NCBI RefSeq assembly: GCF_017751145.1
Contig: NZ_CP046640.1
Coordinates: 3,266,137-3,330,136 of the forward strand
Length of the DNA: 64,000 nt
Direction of reading: 5' to 3'
Source of the DNA: Iocasia fonsfrigidae
GTDB lineage: Bacteria; Bacillota; Halanaerobiia; Halanaerobiales; DTU029
Made by a program: the position numbers and the translations under genes. Positions 31,476 through 41,795 of the stretch are shown in pieces; position 1 is the stretch's first letter, and every line of letters begins with the position of its first letter. Under the pieces are notes generated by a model. The model did no database searches and had not been told where the DNA came from. It saw nothing but the letters and a program-made list of their open reading frames with translations.

Positions 31476-32945
31476 CTAATTAACCATTTCAAGGGCACTA
31501 TCCAAACGTTTCTCTACTTCATCTAAACCCAGAATATAAATTACATGATTTAACTCCGGTCCTGAGTTTAAGCCAGTGAGAGCTACCCTTGTTGGATGAT
31601 AAATAGTCCTGGCTTTTACAGGCAAATTTTTCCTCATTATGTTAAAAATTTTATTTATTGAATCAGGGTTAAATTCCTCCAGTTCCCTGAGTTTTTCTTT
31701 AAGGGTTGTAAAAACCAGTTCCACATTTTCTCCCTTAAATTCTTCAACAGCCTCTTTTTTATCCGCAAATTCCAGTTCTTTGAAGAAAAGTTCAGCCTCA
31801 TAAGGTATCTGGGACAGATAATCAACCTTGTTCCTGCTAACCTCTATAACCCTTTTTACCCATTCATATTTTTCATCTGATACATCATCACTAATGTATC
31901 CAGCATCTTTTAAATACGGAATAGATAATTCAACAATCCTATCCAGGTCTGCCTCTCTGATATATTTACCATTCATCCAGTTTAGTTTTTCAACATCAAA
32001 CACAGCAGGACTTTTATTAACATCTGCAATATCAAAATGAGATATGATCTCTTCCCTTGACATTATTTCCTGATCATCCTTTGCTGACCAGCCGAGTAGT
32101 GATAAAAAATTAAATAGAGCTTCAGGGAGATAACCATTTTCTCTATATTCCCCAATATATACGGTATCACTATCACTACGTTTTTTCAATTTGGCCTTAT
32201 TCTCATCAAGTATTAATGGGAGATGTGCAAACCTAGGTAAATCAAAACCAAGAGCCTCATAAATCAATAACTGTTTAGGGGTATTTGATATATGATCTTC
32301 TCCTCTGATAACCTGACTTATTTTCATTAAAGCATCATCAATAACTACAGCAAAATTATATGTAGGCATTCCATCTGATTTGTAGATAATGAAATCATCA
32401 AGCACACTGGTATTAAAGGATATTTTACCTCTAATAATATCATCAATGATTATCTCTCTATCCTCATCAGGAACTTTAAACCTGATAACAGGATTCCTAC
32501 CTTCTTTTTTATATTTTTCAACATCTTCTGCAGACAAGGTACGGCAGTGTTGGTTATAACGAGGCATTTCACCCTTGCTGGCAGCCTCTTCCCTCATTTT
32601 ATCTAATTCTTCAGGTAAACAGTAACAATAATACGCTTTACCTTCTTCCAGTAGTTTCTCAGCATATTTCTGGTATATATCTATTCTTTCTGACTGCCGG
32701 TAAGGACCATAATCCCCACCAATACCTACACCTTCGTCAACATCAAGTCCAAGCCACTTCATCTCTTTTAGGATTATCTCTTCAAACTCTTTAGTGGACC
32801 TTTCCAGGTCTGTATCTTCAATCCTTAAAACTAGTTTCCCCTTATTTTTCCTGGCCCACAGCCAGTTAAATAAGGCAGTACGCATATTACCGATATGGAT
32901 CTTACCTGTCGGACTGGGAGGAAAACGCAAACGCATTCCTGACAT
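31476..32945 (-). CDS. gltX: Glutamyl-tRNA synthetase
   Basis: Class Ic synthetase of 489 residues from MSGMRLRFPPSPTGKIHIGN. HIGN stands in the HIGH position near residue 17, and the nucleotide-binding loop reads KAKLKKRSD near residue 240 instead of the usual KLSKR. The C-terminal anticodon-binding domain is helical. The ATG at 32945 is preferred because GAGGAG is eight bases upstream. It lies downstream of the CBS-HutP gene and may be controlled by the structured spacer between them. Confidence 0.94.
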   Translation of the reverse strand: MSGMRLRFPPSPTGKIHIGNMRTALFNWLWARKNKGKLVLRIEDTDLERSTKEFEEIILKEMKWLGLDVDEGVGIGGDYGPYRQSERIDIYQKYAEKLLEEGKAYYCYCLPEELDKMREEAASKGEMPRYNQHCRTLSAEDVEKYKKEGRNPVIRFKVPDEDREIIIDDIIRGKISFNTSVLDDFIIYKSDGMPTYNFAVVIDDALMKISQVIRGEDHISNTPKQLLIYEALGFDLPRFAHLPLILDENKAKLKKRSDSDTVYIGEYRENGYLPEALFNFLSLLGWSAKDDQEIMSREEIISHFDIADVNKSPAVFDVEKLNWMNGKYIREADLDRIVELSIPYLKDAGYISDDVSDEKYEWVKRVIEVSRNKVDYLSQIPYEAELFFKELEFADKKEAVEEFKGENVELVFTTLKEKLRELEEFNPDSINKIFNIMRKNLPVKARTIYHPTRVALTGLNSGPELNHVIYILGLDEVEKRLDSALEMVN

Positions 32946-33021
32946 TCTATCCACTCCTCTAACTATTTTTTTTCAAGTATAATATATATTTATCAGTATA
33001 TCTATTATTCCATAAAATAAT

Positions 33022-33102
33022 GTCTTATCCAAGACCTCCAACGGCCTCGATGGCCTAGTACTGGCCTCATCCTTGCGTATATAATATAAGACCTCTATAT
33101 TA
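33022..33102 (-). promoter_or_regulatory. Structured spacer between the CBS-HutP gene and gltX
   Basis: In the transcript a hairpin TAATAT...ATATTA (33082-33102) carries GAGGTCTT in its loop and overlaps the stop codon. A GC-rich stretch of GGCC repeats follows (33036-33070). A second GAGGTCTT then forms a hairpin GTCTT/AAGAC (33022-33035) followed by a U-rich tract. The single AAGAC can pair with either GTCTT, so alternative folds are possible. Confidence 0.4.
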
Positions 33103-33883
33103 CACTGGTACCCACAGTTAATTGTTCTGGACCATCTACCAGGGCATGGCCAAACTTACCAAATATTGCTGCCGCTATATGGCCTTCCCCACGGACGATA
33201 GCTATTTTAAACCCACCACCAAGTCCCGGATTTATCAAGGCAAGCTGGCTGTACGCATCTTTTACAGCATTGGAAATAGCTATCTTCTCCCGTGAATTTT
33301 CAGAAATAACCCCACGGGCAATTGCTGCAACTGTAGTGCTCTCCCTTAACTTAATAGGTAATTTCTCTGCACTGGCACCTGTCTGGGTGATAGCCCCCTT
33401 ATAGCCATACCCCTTAATTTTCTCCAGCCAGTATTCTTCATATTCACGGCTCCTGGTCATAGCCAGATAAATTGCTGAACTCTCTGGTGTTATGGTCCTC
33501 TTTTCCATAGCCCTTTCATTTTCTTCATCTTTAAGATAACCAGATACTATATCATCTGCTGTTACAATCCCCACCAGTTTATGATCATCATTAAGTACAG
33601 GCAGACCACCGATATGATTATCAGAGAGATGGCGCGCTGCCTCCTGCACAGTCGTATCCAGGCTAATCGTAATTATATCTTCTGACATAAACCTAGTTAT
33701 CGAAGCATTTAGTTCATGTTCAACTACCAGGTCACCATCACTTACCATCCCAATCACTTTACCATCTTCAACTACTATTAACCTTCCAATCTTATTTAGT
33801 GACATAAGTTTCTCAGCTTCAAATACTGTTGCCTCAGGATTTATTGTGATCGGATTATCTGACATGATATCCTTTACTAGCAT
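33095..33883 (-). CDS. CBS-domain pair fused to a HutP-like domain
   Basis: 262 residues. Residues 1-115 form two CBS motifs (MLVKDIMSDNPITINPEAT... and MSEDIITISLDTTVQEAA...), a module that usually binds adenine nucleotides. Residues 130-262 resemble HutP, the histidine-responsive RNA-binding antiterminator: GVISENSREKIAISNAVKD, GFKIAIVRGEG and AAAIFGKFGHALVDGPEQL. By eye alignment the three metal-ligand histidines of Bacillus HutP (73, 77, 138) are Ile, Asn and Gln here. The gene sits between ispF and gltX. I infer a nucleotide-sensing RNA-binding regulator; the target is unknown. Confidence 0.7.
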   Translation of the reverse strand: MLVKDIMSDNPITINPEATVFEAEKLMSLNKIGRLIVVEDGKVIGMVSDGDLVVEHELNASITRFMSEDIITISLDTTVQEAARHLSDNHIGGLPVLNDDHKLVGIVTADDIVSGYLKDEENERAMEKRTITPESSAIYLAMTRSREYEEYWLEKIKGYGYKGAITQTGASAEKLPIKLRESTTVAAIARGVISENSREKIAISNAVKDAYSQLALINPGLGGGFKIAIVRGEGHIAAAIFGKFGHALVDGPEQLTVGTSVI

Positions 33884-33886
33884 GAT

Positions 33887-34369
33887 TTATCCCCTTTCAT
33901 TACTCTCAATTAAAACAACAGCCTGGGCAGCCATTCCCTCTTCCCTTCCAACAAACCCAAGCCCCTCAGTAGTTGTTGCCTTCATATTAATCCTCTTTTT
34001 ATTGATCTGTAAAACCTCGGCATACTTACTAATTATTTTATTATAATACGGTGATATTTTCGGTTTTTCTGCCATAAGTACTAAATCAATATTTTCAATC
34101 CTATATTCTTCTTCCATAAGTAATTTATAGACCTCATCCAGTAATAATAAGCTATTGATATTCTTATAACGCTGATTACTATCTGGAAAATGTCTTCCTA
34201 TATCACCTTTAGCCATAGCACCTAAAATAGCATCCATTAAGGCATGTGTCAGCACATCTGCATCTGAATGCCCCATCAAACCATATTGATAAGGAATATG
34301 TATCCCGGCTATTATCAACGGCCGGTCCTTTTTAAATCCATGAACATCAAAACCTAAACCTACTCTCAC
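33887..34369 (-). CDS. ispF: 2-C-methyl-D-erythritol 2,4-cyclodiphosphate synthase
   Basis: MEP-pathway enzyme of 160 residues. The metal-binding GFDVHGF and GHSDADVLTHALMDAILGA motifs are present, and TTTEGLGFVGREEGMAAQA closes the active site. The start is GTG at 34369, eight bases after CAGGAG and one base after ispD. It makes the isoprenoid precursor ring compound after IspD and IspE. Confidence 0.95.
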   Translation of the reverse strand: MRVGLGFDVHGFKKDRPLIIAGIHIPYQYGLMGHSDADVLTHALMDAILGAMAKGDIGRHFPDSNQRYKNINSLLLLDEVYKLLMEEEYRIENIDLVLMAEKPKISPYYNKIISKYAEVLQINKKRINMKATTTEGLGFVGREEGMAAQAVVLIESNERG

Positions 34370-34370
34370 T

Positions 34371-35060
34371 TTATCTTCTCCTGTTCTCAAGTATACTTTC
34401 TGCTATAAACATATCTTCAGGGGTAGTTATCTTAATATTTTCCTCTGAGCCACTAATAATCTTAACCTGATATCCTAAGAACTCAACCAGTGCTGCATCA
34501 TCTGTAACCTTTAGGTCACTAGCTACCTCCTGATGTGCCTTCATAATAAGTTCTCTGCTAAAGGCCTGGGGTGTCTGGATAGAAACCAATTCTCCTCTAT
34601 CCAGGGTCTCAAGGACATAACCCTTCCCATCCACCCTTTTTATAGTATTTTTAGGTTTTACCCCCACGCTAACTGCATCATTTTCCTTAACAGTAAGTAT
34701 AACCCTTTCTACAACAGAAACCGGCAAAATCGGTCGAGCACCATCATGAATTATAACATAATTAATTGCTGGTGAAAAGACCCTTAAACCAGCAAAAACC
34801 GATTCGCGCCTGGTCTCTCCCCCAGCAATTATTCTGATCTTTTTATTATTAAAATATTTGTTTATAACCTTTTCCCTGCAGTACTTTATTTCTTCCTGCC
34901 TGACAACAACAATTATCTCTTTAATCTGAGGATTGTCAGAAAACAGGGCAATAGTATGGGCAAGAACAGGACGATCAGCCAGACCTAAATACTGTTTATT
35001 AGTCTGGCTATTCATCCTTGAACCCTGACCTGCTGCAGGTATCACAACTCCTATAGACAT
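34371..35060 (-). CDS. ispD: 2-C-methyl-D-erythritol 4-phosphate cytidylyltransferase
   Basis: MEP-pathway enzyme of 229 residues. The nucleotide-binding VIPAAGQGSRMNSQTNKQYL is at the N-terminus, followed by VIIHDGARPIL near residue 100 and LKVTDDAALVEFLG near 185. It forms CDP-methylerythritol. Coupled to ispF. Confidence 0.96.
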   Translation of the reverse strand: MSIGVVIPAAGQGSRMNSQTNKQYLGLADRPVLAHTIALFSDNPQIKEIIVVVRQEEIKYCREKVINKYFNNKKIRIIAGGETRRESVFAGLRVFSPAINYVIIHDGARPILPVSVVERVILTVKENDAVSVGVKPKNTIKRVDGKGYVLETLDRGELVSIQTPQAFSRELIMKAHQEVASDLKVTDDAALVEFLGYQVKIISGSEENIKITTPEDMFIAESILENRRR

Positions 35061-35064
35061 TATT

Positions 35065-36174
35065 TTACCCCTTAATTAGATTAATCTGTTCCCTGGCTTT
35101 GGGTTTAGCAAAAATCATCCTACCTGCTGCTGTCTGTAATATACTGGTTACTAAGACAGAAATCTTTTTACCCATATAATTAACACCATCATCAACAACT
35201 ATCATGGTACCATCATCAAGATAAGCAACACCTTGACCATCTTCTTTTCCCTCTTTAATCACCTTAACATCCATCTCTTCACCTGGTAGCACAATCGGTT
35301 TAACAGCATTTGCCAATTCATTAATATTAAGTACAAAAACACCCTGTAATTCAGCAACTTTATTGAGATTGTAGTCATTAGTTACTATCTTGGCATCCAT
35401 GATTTGGGCCAATCTTACCAATTTACTATCTACTTCATTAATTTCATCAAAATCCTGTTCTATGATCTGAATGTTTATATTACTTTCCTTCTGCATCTGT
35501 TTTAAAATATCAAGCCCACGCCTACCACGGTTACGTTTTAGTACATCTGATGAATCAGCTATATGACGTAACTCTTCAAGTACAAATTCAGATACTATTA
35601 ACGTTCCTTCTACAAAACCACTTTTACATATATCTGCTATCCTACCATCAATTATAACACTGGTATCAAGAATTTTACTACTAATCTCATCATCGTAAAT
35701 ATTATCCATTTTATTTTTGTTGCTCTTTTCAAACAGCTTGATAATCTCAATCTCTTTGTAAGTCAAGAGGCTGAATCCAAGGTATGCACAAACCAAATTT
35801 ATTAATACCTGCAAATATTGCCCGATGCGATGACTTTTTAAAACAGGAAAAGAAATACTTATAAGTATACCTATTAATAGGCCTATAATAATTCCTGAAA
35901 TACTAATCACTATTTTCTTCCATGATACCTCTTTTAATTTGTACTCAAAATTAATAATTAATTGCAATAATTTCTCCAATAAAAAAGAAACAACAAAAAA
36001 ACCAAACAATAACCCGATAATAATGCCAATAAATTGTGTGCTTATAAACCAGCGGTCTATGTTCTCCCAGACAGGTTTTGGAAACTCAGTTGCCAGGTCT
36101 AAAACATCAACAAGCTCATATCCTATAATTGCACCAAATATAGCCAAGATGGACTTCATTATTTTTTTTAGCAC
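35065..36174 (-). CDS. Membrane-anchored PIN-TRAM domain protein (YacL type)
   Basis: About 369 residues. Four hydrophobic segments occupy the first 130 residues. A PIN nuclease-like domain follows, with acidic residues in DTSVIIDGRIADI, EEL and VTNDYNLNKVA, and then a TRAM RNA-binding domain (LPGEEMDVKVIKEGKEDGQGVAYLDDGTMIVVDDG). GTG at 36174 is chosen because GGAGGTGGG precedes it. The location between ispD and carD is conserved in Firmicutes. Its RNA substrate is not known to me. Confidence 0.88.
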   Translation of the reverse strand: MLKKIMKSILAIFGAIIGYELVDVLDLATEFPKPVWENIDRWFISTQFIGIIIGLLFGFFVVSFLLEKLLQLIINFEYKLKEVSWKKIVISISGIIIGLLIGILISISFPVLKSHRIGQYLQVLINLVCAYLGFSLLTYKEIEIIKLFEKSNKNKMDNIYDDEISSKILDTSVIIDGRIADICKSGFVEGTLIVSEFVLEELRHIADSSDVLKRNRGRRGLDILKQMQKESNINIQIIEQDFDEINEVDSKLVRLAQIMDAKIVTNDYNLNKVAELQGVFVLNINELANAVKPIVLPGEEMDVKVIKEGKEDGQGVAYLDDGTMIVVDDGVNYMGKKISVLVTSILQTAAGRMIFAKPKAREQINLIKG

Positions 36175-36245
36175 TTTCCCACCTCCTTCCAAATATTATT
36201 ACCAAAAATAGAATAATAATTCCTAAAATCATTAAAATAAGTAAA

Positions 36246-36749
36246 TTATTCTTCTTCATCCATATATGGATTATCATTAAACACTTCACTAATTAATAAA
36301 TCAACCTCTTCTTCATCCATATCCTTTGATAATACTAATTCACTAATTAATATCTGTCTGGAATTATTAAGCATCTTCTTTTCACCAGTAGAAAGCCCTT
36401 TTTCATGGTCCCTAATAGTTAAATTGCGGACAACTTCAGCTACTTCATATATATCCCCTGTTTTAAGTTTCTCCATATTTGCACGGAAACGTCGGTTCCA
36501 ATTCTGGGACATTTTGCTTTTTTCACCCTTAAGTAGTCTCAAAACATCGTCAGCCTCTTCTTCATCTATAACCCTTCTAATACCTATTTCATCTACTTTT
36601 TCGACAGGTATCATGACCTTCATTTCACCAATAGGTAACTGCATAATAAAATATTTTTTTTCTTCACCTAGGATTTCTTTTGTTTCTAGTCCTATTATTG
36701 TACCAGCACCATGATTGGGATAGACTACTTTATCGCCTACCTTAAACAA
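36246..36749 (-). CDS. CarD/CdnL-family transcription regulator
   Basis: 167 residues. The N-terminal RNA-polymerase-interaction domain reads KVGDKVVYPNHGAGTIIGLETKEI, and the helical C-terminal domain (WNRRFRANMEKLKTGDIYEVAEVVRNL) normally touches promoter DNA. The family stabilises open complexes, especially at rRNA promoters, of which this window has four. The start is TTG at 36749 after GAGGAG. Confidence 0.92.
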   Translation of the reverse strand: MFKVGDKVVYPNHGAGTIIGLETKEILGEEKKYFIMQLPIGEMKVMIPVEKVDEIGIRRVIDEEEADDVLRLLKGEKSKMSQNWNRRFRANMEKLKTGDIYEVAEVVRNLTIRDHEKGLSTGEKKMLNNSRQILISELVLSKDMDEEEVDLLISEVFNDNPYMDEEE

Positions 36750-36841
36750 TTATATCATCTCCTCTATTACCTGAAACCATATTCTTCCTTAGAATAATTA
36801 TAACACCTGTATTATCAACTGTCAATTTTAATAAAATCCCA

Positions 36842-37918
36842 CTATATATGACGATCTAATAAGACTTGATCCCTTAAACGCCTTAATCCTTCTTTTATTG
36901 CCTGGGCACGCACTTCTCCTATACCATCGACATCATCAAGTTCATCTGGTGAAGCATTAATTATATCCTGCAAACTTGTAAATTGAGCAACCAAATTTTC
37001 TATAACAGGCATAGGCAGCCTAGGGATCTTCCTCAATAATCTGTATCCCCTGGGAGAGACTGAAAGGTCCATGGAATTAACAGAGCCACCGTGTCCTAAA
37101 GCCTTGCTTATAGTATTTAGGGATAACATCTCATCTGAAGACCAGTTTGTTAATTCCATTAATAGATCTTCAGGTTCAAACTCATCATCTTCTTCATTAT
37201 CAGCCATATAATCCATAATTAATAAAATGCCTTCCTCTTTAACATTTACTATTAATTCCTGCAACTGCATCTTAATTAGTCTTCCTTCAATACCCAGTTC
37301 ATTTATAAATTTTTTAATTTCTTTTTCAATTTTAAGTACCATTTCTGCCCGTTGTATCACAGTAACTACATCAGAAATAGTAACCAGGTCTTCAAACTCA
37401 AGAGCACTTAAATTTGTCAGGGCTTGATCAAGGACATTGCGATATTTTTCTAGTGTCTGGACTGCCTGGTTGGCCTTTGATAGGATCACTCTGATATCTT
37501 CCAGGATATGTTTGAGGTTATTCTTATAAAGGGTAATGATATTTCTCCTCTGTGAAATAGCAATTACTAGTTCTCCCGTCTGCTTGGCAACTCTTTCAGC
37601 AGTTCTATGCCTGGTACCTGTCTCAGAAGAGGGGATTGAGGGATCAGGTATTAACTGGGCATTAGCACAGAGAATCCGATCAGCATCACTATCTAAAACC
37701 ATAGCTCCATCCATTTTAGCTAATTCATAAAGCCGTGCTGGGTTAAGTTCTGCATTAATATTAAACCCTCCATCGACTATACCTAGTACTTCTTCACTAT
37801 CGCCTATTACTATAAGACCCCCAGTACCAGCCCGCAGCACATTTTCCAGGCCTTCCCTCAGTACTGTACCTGGTGCTATCATTTTTAAAATCTCAGCTAA
37901 TTGATTTTCTCTGCTCAT
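36842..37918 (-). CDS. disA: DNA integrity scanning diadenylate cyclase
   Basis: 358 residues. The N-terminal DAC domain has the catalytic DGA near residue 71 and GTRHRTAER near 102-110. A helical linker follows, then helix-hairpin-helix DNA-binding repeats ([24 protein letters not shown]) at the end. It makes c-di-AMP and slows on branched DNA. It is 3 bp downstream of radA, its usual partner. Confidence 0.97.
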   Translation of the reverse strand: MSRENQLAEILKMIAPGTVLREGLENVLRAGTGGLIVIGDSEEVLGIVDGGFNINAELNPARLYELAKMDGAMVLDSDADRILCANAQLIPDPSIPSSETGTRHRTAERVAKQTGELVIAISQRRNIITLYKNNLKHILEDIRVILSKANQAVQTLEKYRNVLDQALTNLSALEFEDLVTISDVVTVIQRAEMVLKIEKEIKKFINELGIEGRLIKMQLQELIVNVKEEGILLIMDYMADNEEDDEFEPEDLLMELTNWSSDEMLSLNTISKALGHGGSVNSMDLSVSPRGYRLLRKIPRLPMPVIENLVAQFTSLQDIINASPDELDDVDGIGEVRAQAIKEGLRRLRDQVLLDRHI

Positions 37919-37921
37919 TCA

Positions 37922-39280
37922 TCACCCCACCTTAGAGATATGTTGTAATAATTGATGTATATTTACTATTCCCACAATGTTTACTTCAGGGTCAAAATTA
38001 AGCCCTTTAAAATTACCCTGTGGAATAATAATCCTATTAAATCCCAGTTTTTTTGCTTCTTTAATACGCTGTTCTATCTGGCTGACTGCTCTGACCTCAC
38101 CTGCTAATCCAACCTCACCTATAACAGCCAGTCCATCTGGTATAACCTGATCCTGATAACTAGAAATGATAGCTGATATAATCCCTAAATCCAGAGCCGG
38201 CTCATCTACCTTGAACCCGCCTGTAATATTAATATGGACATCTTTAGTCTGAAAGTTGAAACCGGCTTTTTTCTCCAGAACAGCCAGTAAAATAGATACC
38301 CTTTTATAATCAACACCAGTAGTTAAACGCTGTGGCGCAGAAAAAGTTGAAGAAGATACCAGAGACTGCACCTCGATCAATAATGGTCTGCTTCCTTCAA
38401 TAACAGGTGCTATTACAGAACCAGATACCCCGTCAGGTCTCTCCTCCAAGAATAATTGGGAAGGATTTAGTACTTCTTCCATACCGGAACCCTTCATTTC
38501 AAAAACCCCAACCTCATTAGTTGAACCATACCTATTCTTAACCGCTCGTAAGATACGATAAGAGTAGTTGCGGTCACCTTCAAACTGGAGTACTGCATCA
38601 ACCAGATGTTCCATAACTCTCGGCCCTGCCAGGTTGCCCTCTTTAGTAACATGCCCAATTAAAAAGATTGGTATATTTTTAGTCTTGGCTATTTTCATAA
38701 GCTGATTAGTAATCTCTTTAACCTGAGGAATACTACCAGGGGCACTATCCAGTTTTGGTTCATAGACCGTCTGAATAGAATCAATTATTACCAGGTCATA
38801 ATTACCTTTATGTAGGGCTACACTTATCTGGTCAAACTCGGTTTCAGCCAGAATATATAAACTATTATTAATGGCCTTTAATCTCTCCGCCCTCAGTTTT
38901 ATCTGGGTAGCTGATTCCTCACCTGAAACATATAAAACCTGGCCATTAGTTTTACTAAAAAGGGAAGCCGCCTGTAATATCAGGGTTGATTTCCCAATAC
39001 CAGGGGCTCCTCCAAGTAAAACCAGAGACCCACTTACAATCCCGCCCCCCAGGACACGGTCTAATTCACCAATCCCGGAGGAAGAACGAGCACGCACTCC
39101 AGCTTCAATTTTTGTAATTGGACTGGGTTCAACCCTAAGCTGAACCTGTTTCCCACTGCCCTTATTAGCTCTCCTTTCAACAAACGAATTCCAGGTATCA
39201 CAATTCGGACAACGTCCCATCCATTTGGAGCTCTTATAGCCGCATTCCTCACACGTATAATCAACCCTGTCTCTCGCCAT
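37922..39280 (-). CDS. radA: DNA repair protein RadA
   Basis: 452 residues. A zinc finger CEECGYKSSKWMGRCPNC is at residues 10-27, Walker A GGAPGIGKST at about 89-98 and the KNRYGS motif near 249. A Lon-like domain forms the C-terminus. The protein promotes branch migration during recombination. It lies between clpC and disA. Confidence 0.97.
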   Translation of the reverse strand: MARDRVDYTCEECGYKSSKWMGRCPNCDTWNSFVERRANKGSGKQVQLRVEPSPITKIEAGVRARSSSGIGELDRVLGGGIVSGSLVLLGGAPGIGKSTLILQAASLFSKTNGQVLYVSGEESATQIKLRAERLKAINNSLYILAETEFDQISVALHKGNYDLVIIDSIQTVYEPKLDSAPGSIPQVKEITNQLMKIAKTKNIPIFLIGHVTKEGNLAGPRVMEHLVDAVLQFEGDRNYSYRILRAVKNRYGSTNEVGVFEMKGSGMEEVLNPSQLFLEERPDGVSGSVIAPVIEGSRPLLIEVQSLVSSSTFSAPQRLTTGVDYKRVSILLAVLEKKAGFNFQTKDVHINITGGFKVDEPALDLGIISAIISSYQDQVIPDGLAVIGEVGLAGEVRAVSQIEQRIKEAKKLGFNRIIIPQGNFKGLNFDPEVNIVGIVNIHQLLQHISKVG

Positions 39281-39362
39281 ACACCTATCCCCTATTATAT
39301 ACTAACTAATTTATTTTAATTATAACATTTTTGACAGGTTTTTACAAGAAACTTTAGTATGA

Positions 39363-41783
39363 TTATTCATTAATAAAGGACATACTTCCTTGATCTTCAT
39401 CAACCTTAATTACCTGGCCCTCCTTTACTTCTCCTTGAAGAATACGTTCTGATAAAGGATTTTCTATCAATTTCTGGATACTCCTTCTTAAGGGACGGGC
39501 CCCAAATTGGGCATCAAAACCATCCTCAGCCAGTAATTGTTTTGCTTTATCACTTACCTTGATTTCAATTTCCTTTTCACTCAATCTCTTTCTTAAATCA
39601 TTCAGCATCAGGTCAACAATCTGATTGATATGGTCTTTATTTAAAGCATGGAAAACTATTATTTCATCAAGCCTGTTAAGGAATTCAGGTCTGAATGTCT
39701 TTTTTAGTTCAGAGATAACTTTATCTTTCATATCAGTATATTTACTTTCTTCATCTTCCTGTGCTTTAAAGCCAAGCCTTGATTCCTTTTCAATATAATT
39801 AGCACCGACGTTAGATGTCATAATGACTACTGTATTTTTAAAATCAACTTTACGGCCGTGTGTATCAGTTAAAAGACCGTCTTCAAGAATCTGGAGCAGG
39901 ACATTAAATACATCTGGATGGGCTTTTTCAATCTCATCAAATAAGATAACCGAATAAGGGCGCCTTCTTACCGGTTCTGTTAACTGACCACCCTCTTCAT
40001 GTCCCACATAACCTGGAGGAGAACCAACCAGACGTGAGACAGAGTGTTTTTCCATGTATTCAGACATATCAATCCTGATCATAGCATCTTCATCATCAAA
40101 CATTGTTTCAGCCAGTGTACGGGCCAATTCTGTCTTGCCCACACCTGTTGGACCAAGAAAGATAAATGAACCAATAGGCCTTTTAGGGTCTTTGAGCCCT
40201 GCCCTGGCCCTCCTTACTGCTTGAGAAACTGCATTGATAGCCTCATCCTGGCCAATAACTCTCTTGTGAAGCTCCTCTTCCAATCTTAATAATTTTGCTG
40301 TTTCAGCCTCTTCTAACCTGGTAACTGGTATCCCTGTCCAACTGGAAACAATCTCTGCTATATCGTCTGGTGTTACAGTACTCTCTTTCCTTCCTTTATC
40401 CTGATGCCAGTTGGCTTTAATATCCTCTAATTCCTGTTGTAGTTCTTTTTCCTTATCCCTCAGTTTAGCAGCCTTTTCAAACTCCTGGTTTTTTACAGCA
40501 GCTTCCTTTTCCTTCTGTAAATCTTCCAGTTTCTGATTAAGCGCCTTCATCTCTGGTGGTCTTGTATTATTACTCAGCCTTACCTTTGAGGCAGCTTCAT
40601 CAATTAAATCAATCGCTTTATCTGGTAAAAAACGGTCAGTTATATACCGATGTGACAGATTAACAGCTGCTTTAATTGTCTCATCAGTAATAACAACTTT
40701 ATGGTGTGCTTCATAGGGATCCCGCAGTCCTTTTAAAATGCTAATTGTCTCTTCAATAGTGGTTTCTTCTACCAAAACTGATTGGAATCTTCTCTCCAGT
40801 GCTGCATCTTTTTCAATATATTTGCGGTATTCATCCAGGGTGGTAGCACCAATAGCCTGAAGTTCCCCTCTGGCCAGAGCAGGTTTTAAGATATTTGAAG
40901 CATCAATTGCCCCTTCTGCCGCACCAGCACCAACCAGGGTATGGAGTTCATCAATAAATAAAATAATTTCACCGTTTTTTATTATATCATTCATTACTGC
41001 CTTTAATCTCTTTTCAAACTCTCCCCTATATTTAGAACCAGCTACAATTGAACTTAAATCAAGGGAAACAACACGTTTATTTAATAAAATTTCCGGCACA
41101 TTCTCAGAAATAATCCTGGAGGCTAAACCCTCAACAATTGCTGTTTTACCTACACCAGGTTCCCCTATCAAAACAGGATTATTCTTTGTCCGTCTACTAA
41201 GAACTTGTATTACCCGTTCTATCTCTTTATCACGACCAATAACAGGATCCAATTTGCCTTCCCTGGCCATATCAGTTAAATCACGACTGTACTCATCAAG
41301 GTTAGCAGTTTTTGAATTTTTATCTCCGGTATTTTGTTCTATATTGTTTTGACCCCCAAGTAACTCAATAACCTGTTTATGAATTGATGTAAGATCTCCA
41401 TCAAGATCCTGTAGTATCCTAACTGCAACACCTTCCCCCTCACGAATCAAACCAAGCAAAATATGCTCAGTGCCAATATAATTATGACCCAAACGCCTGG
41501 CCTCATCCATAGATAAATTTAACACTTTTTTACTCCTGGGGGTAAGACTAACAGGGTTATTTATCTGCTGTTTACCTTCACCAATTATCTGTTTGATCTT
41601 CTCTATGACCTTCTCCTGAGTAACACCTGCATCAGCCAAGGCCTTTGCTGCTACACCCTGACCCTCTTTAACCAGTCCAAGCAGCATATGCTCTGTTCCT
41701 ACATAATTATGTTTTAGAGCAACTGCTTCTTTCTCCGCAAGACTCAAAACCTTACGGGCCCTTTCAGTAAATCTACCAAACAT
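39363..41783 (-). CDS. clpC: ATP-dependent Clp protease ATP-binding subunit ClpC
   Basis: 806 residues from [14 protein letters not shown]. It has two Clp N-repeats (1-140), AAA1 with Walker A GEPGVGKT near 208, a UVR/middle domain with [27 protein letters not shown] near 420, AAA2 with GPTGVGKT near 542, and a C-terminal D2-small domain. With ClpP it unfolds damaged or arginine-phosphorylated proteins. It belongs to the CtsR operon. The start at 41783 fits the GGGAGTG site. Confidence 0.97.
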   Translation of the reverse strand: MFGRFTERARKVLSLAEKEAVALKHNYVGTEHMLLGLVKEGQGVAAKALADAGVTQEKVIEKIKQIIGEGKQQINNPVSLTPRSKKVLNLSMDEARRLGHNYIGTEHILLGLIREGEGVAVRILQDLDGDLTSIHKQVIELLGGQNNIEQNTGDKNSKTANLDEYSRDLTDMAREGKLDPVIGRDKEIERVIQVLSRRTKNNPVLIGEPGVGKTAIVEGLASRIISENVPEILLNKRVVSLDLSSIVAGSKYRGEFEKRLKAVMNDIIKNGEIILFIDELHTLVGAGAAEGAIDASNILKPALARGELQAIGATTLDEYRKYIEKDAALERRFQSVLVEETTIEETISILKGLRDPYEAHHKVVITDETIKAAVNLSHRYITDRFLPDKAIDLIDEAASKVRLSNNTRPPEMKALNQKLEDLQKEKEAAVKNQEFEKAAKLRDKEKELQQELEDIKANWHQDKGRKESTVTPDDIAEIVSSWTGIPVTRLEEAETAKLLRLEEELHKRVIGQDEAINAVSQAVRRARAGLKDPKRPIGSFIFLGPTGVGKTELARTLAETMFDDEDAMIRIDMSEYMEKHSVSRLVGSPPGYVGHEEGGQLTEPVRRRPYSVILFDEIEKAHPDVFNVLLQILEDGLLTDTHGRKVDFKNTVVIMTSNVGANYIEKESRLGFKAQEDEESKYTDMKDKVISELKKTFRPEFLNRLDEIIVFHALNKDHINQIVDLMLNDLRKRLSEKEIEIKVSDKAKQLLAEDGFDAQFGARPLRRSIQKLIENPLSERILQGEVKEGQVIKVDEDQGSMSFINE

Positions 41784-41795
41784 ATCTATCACTCC

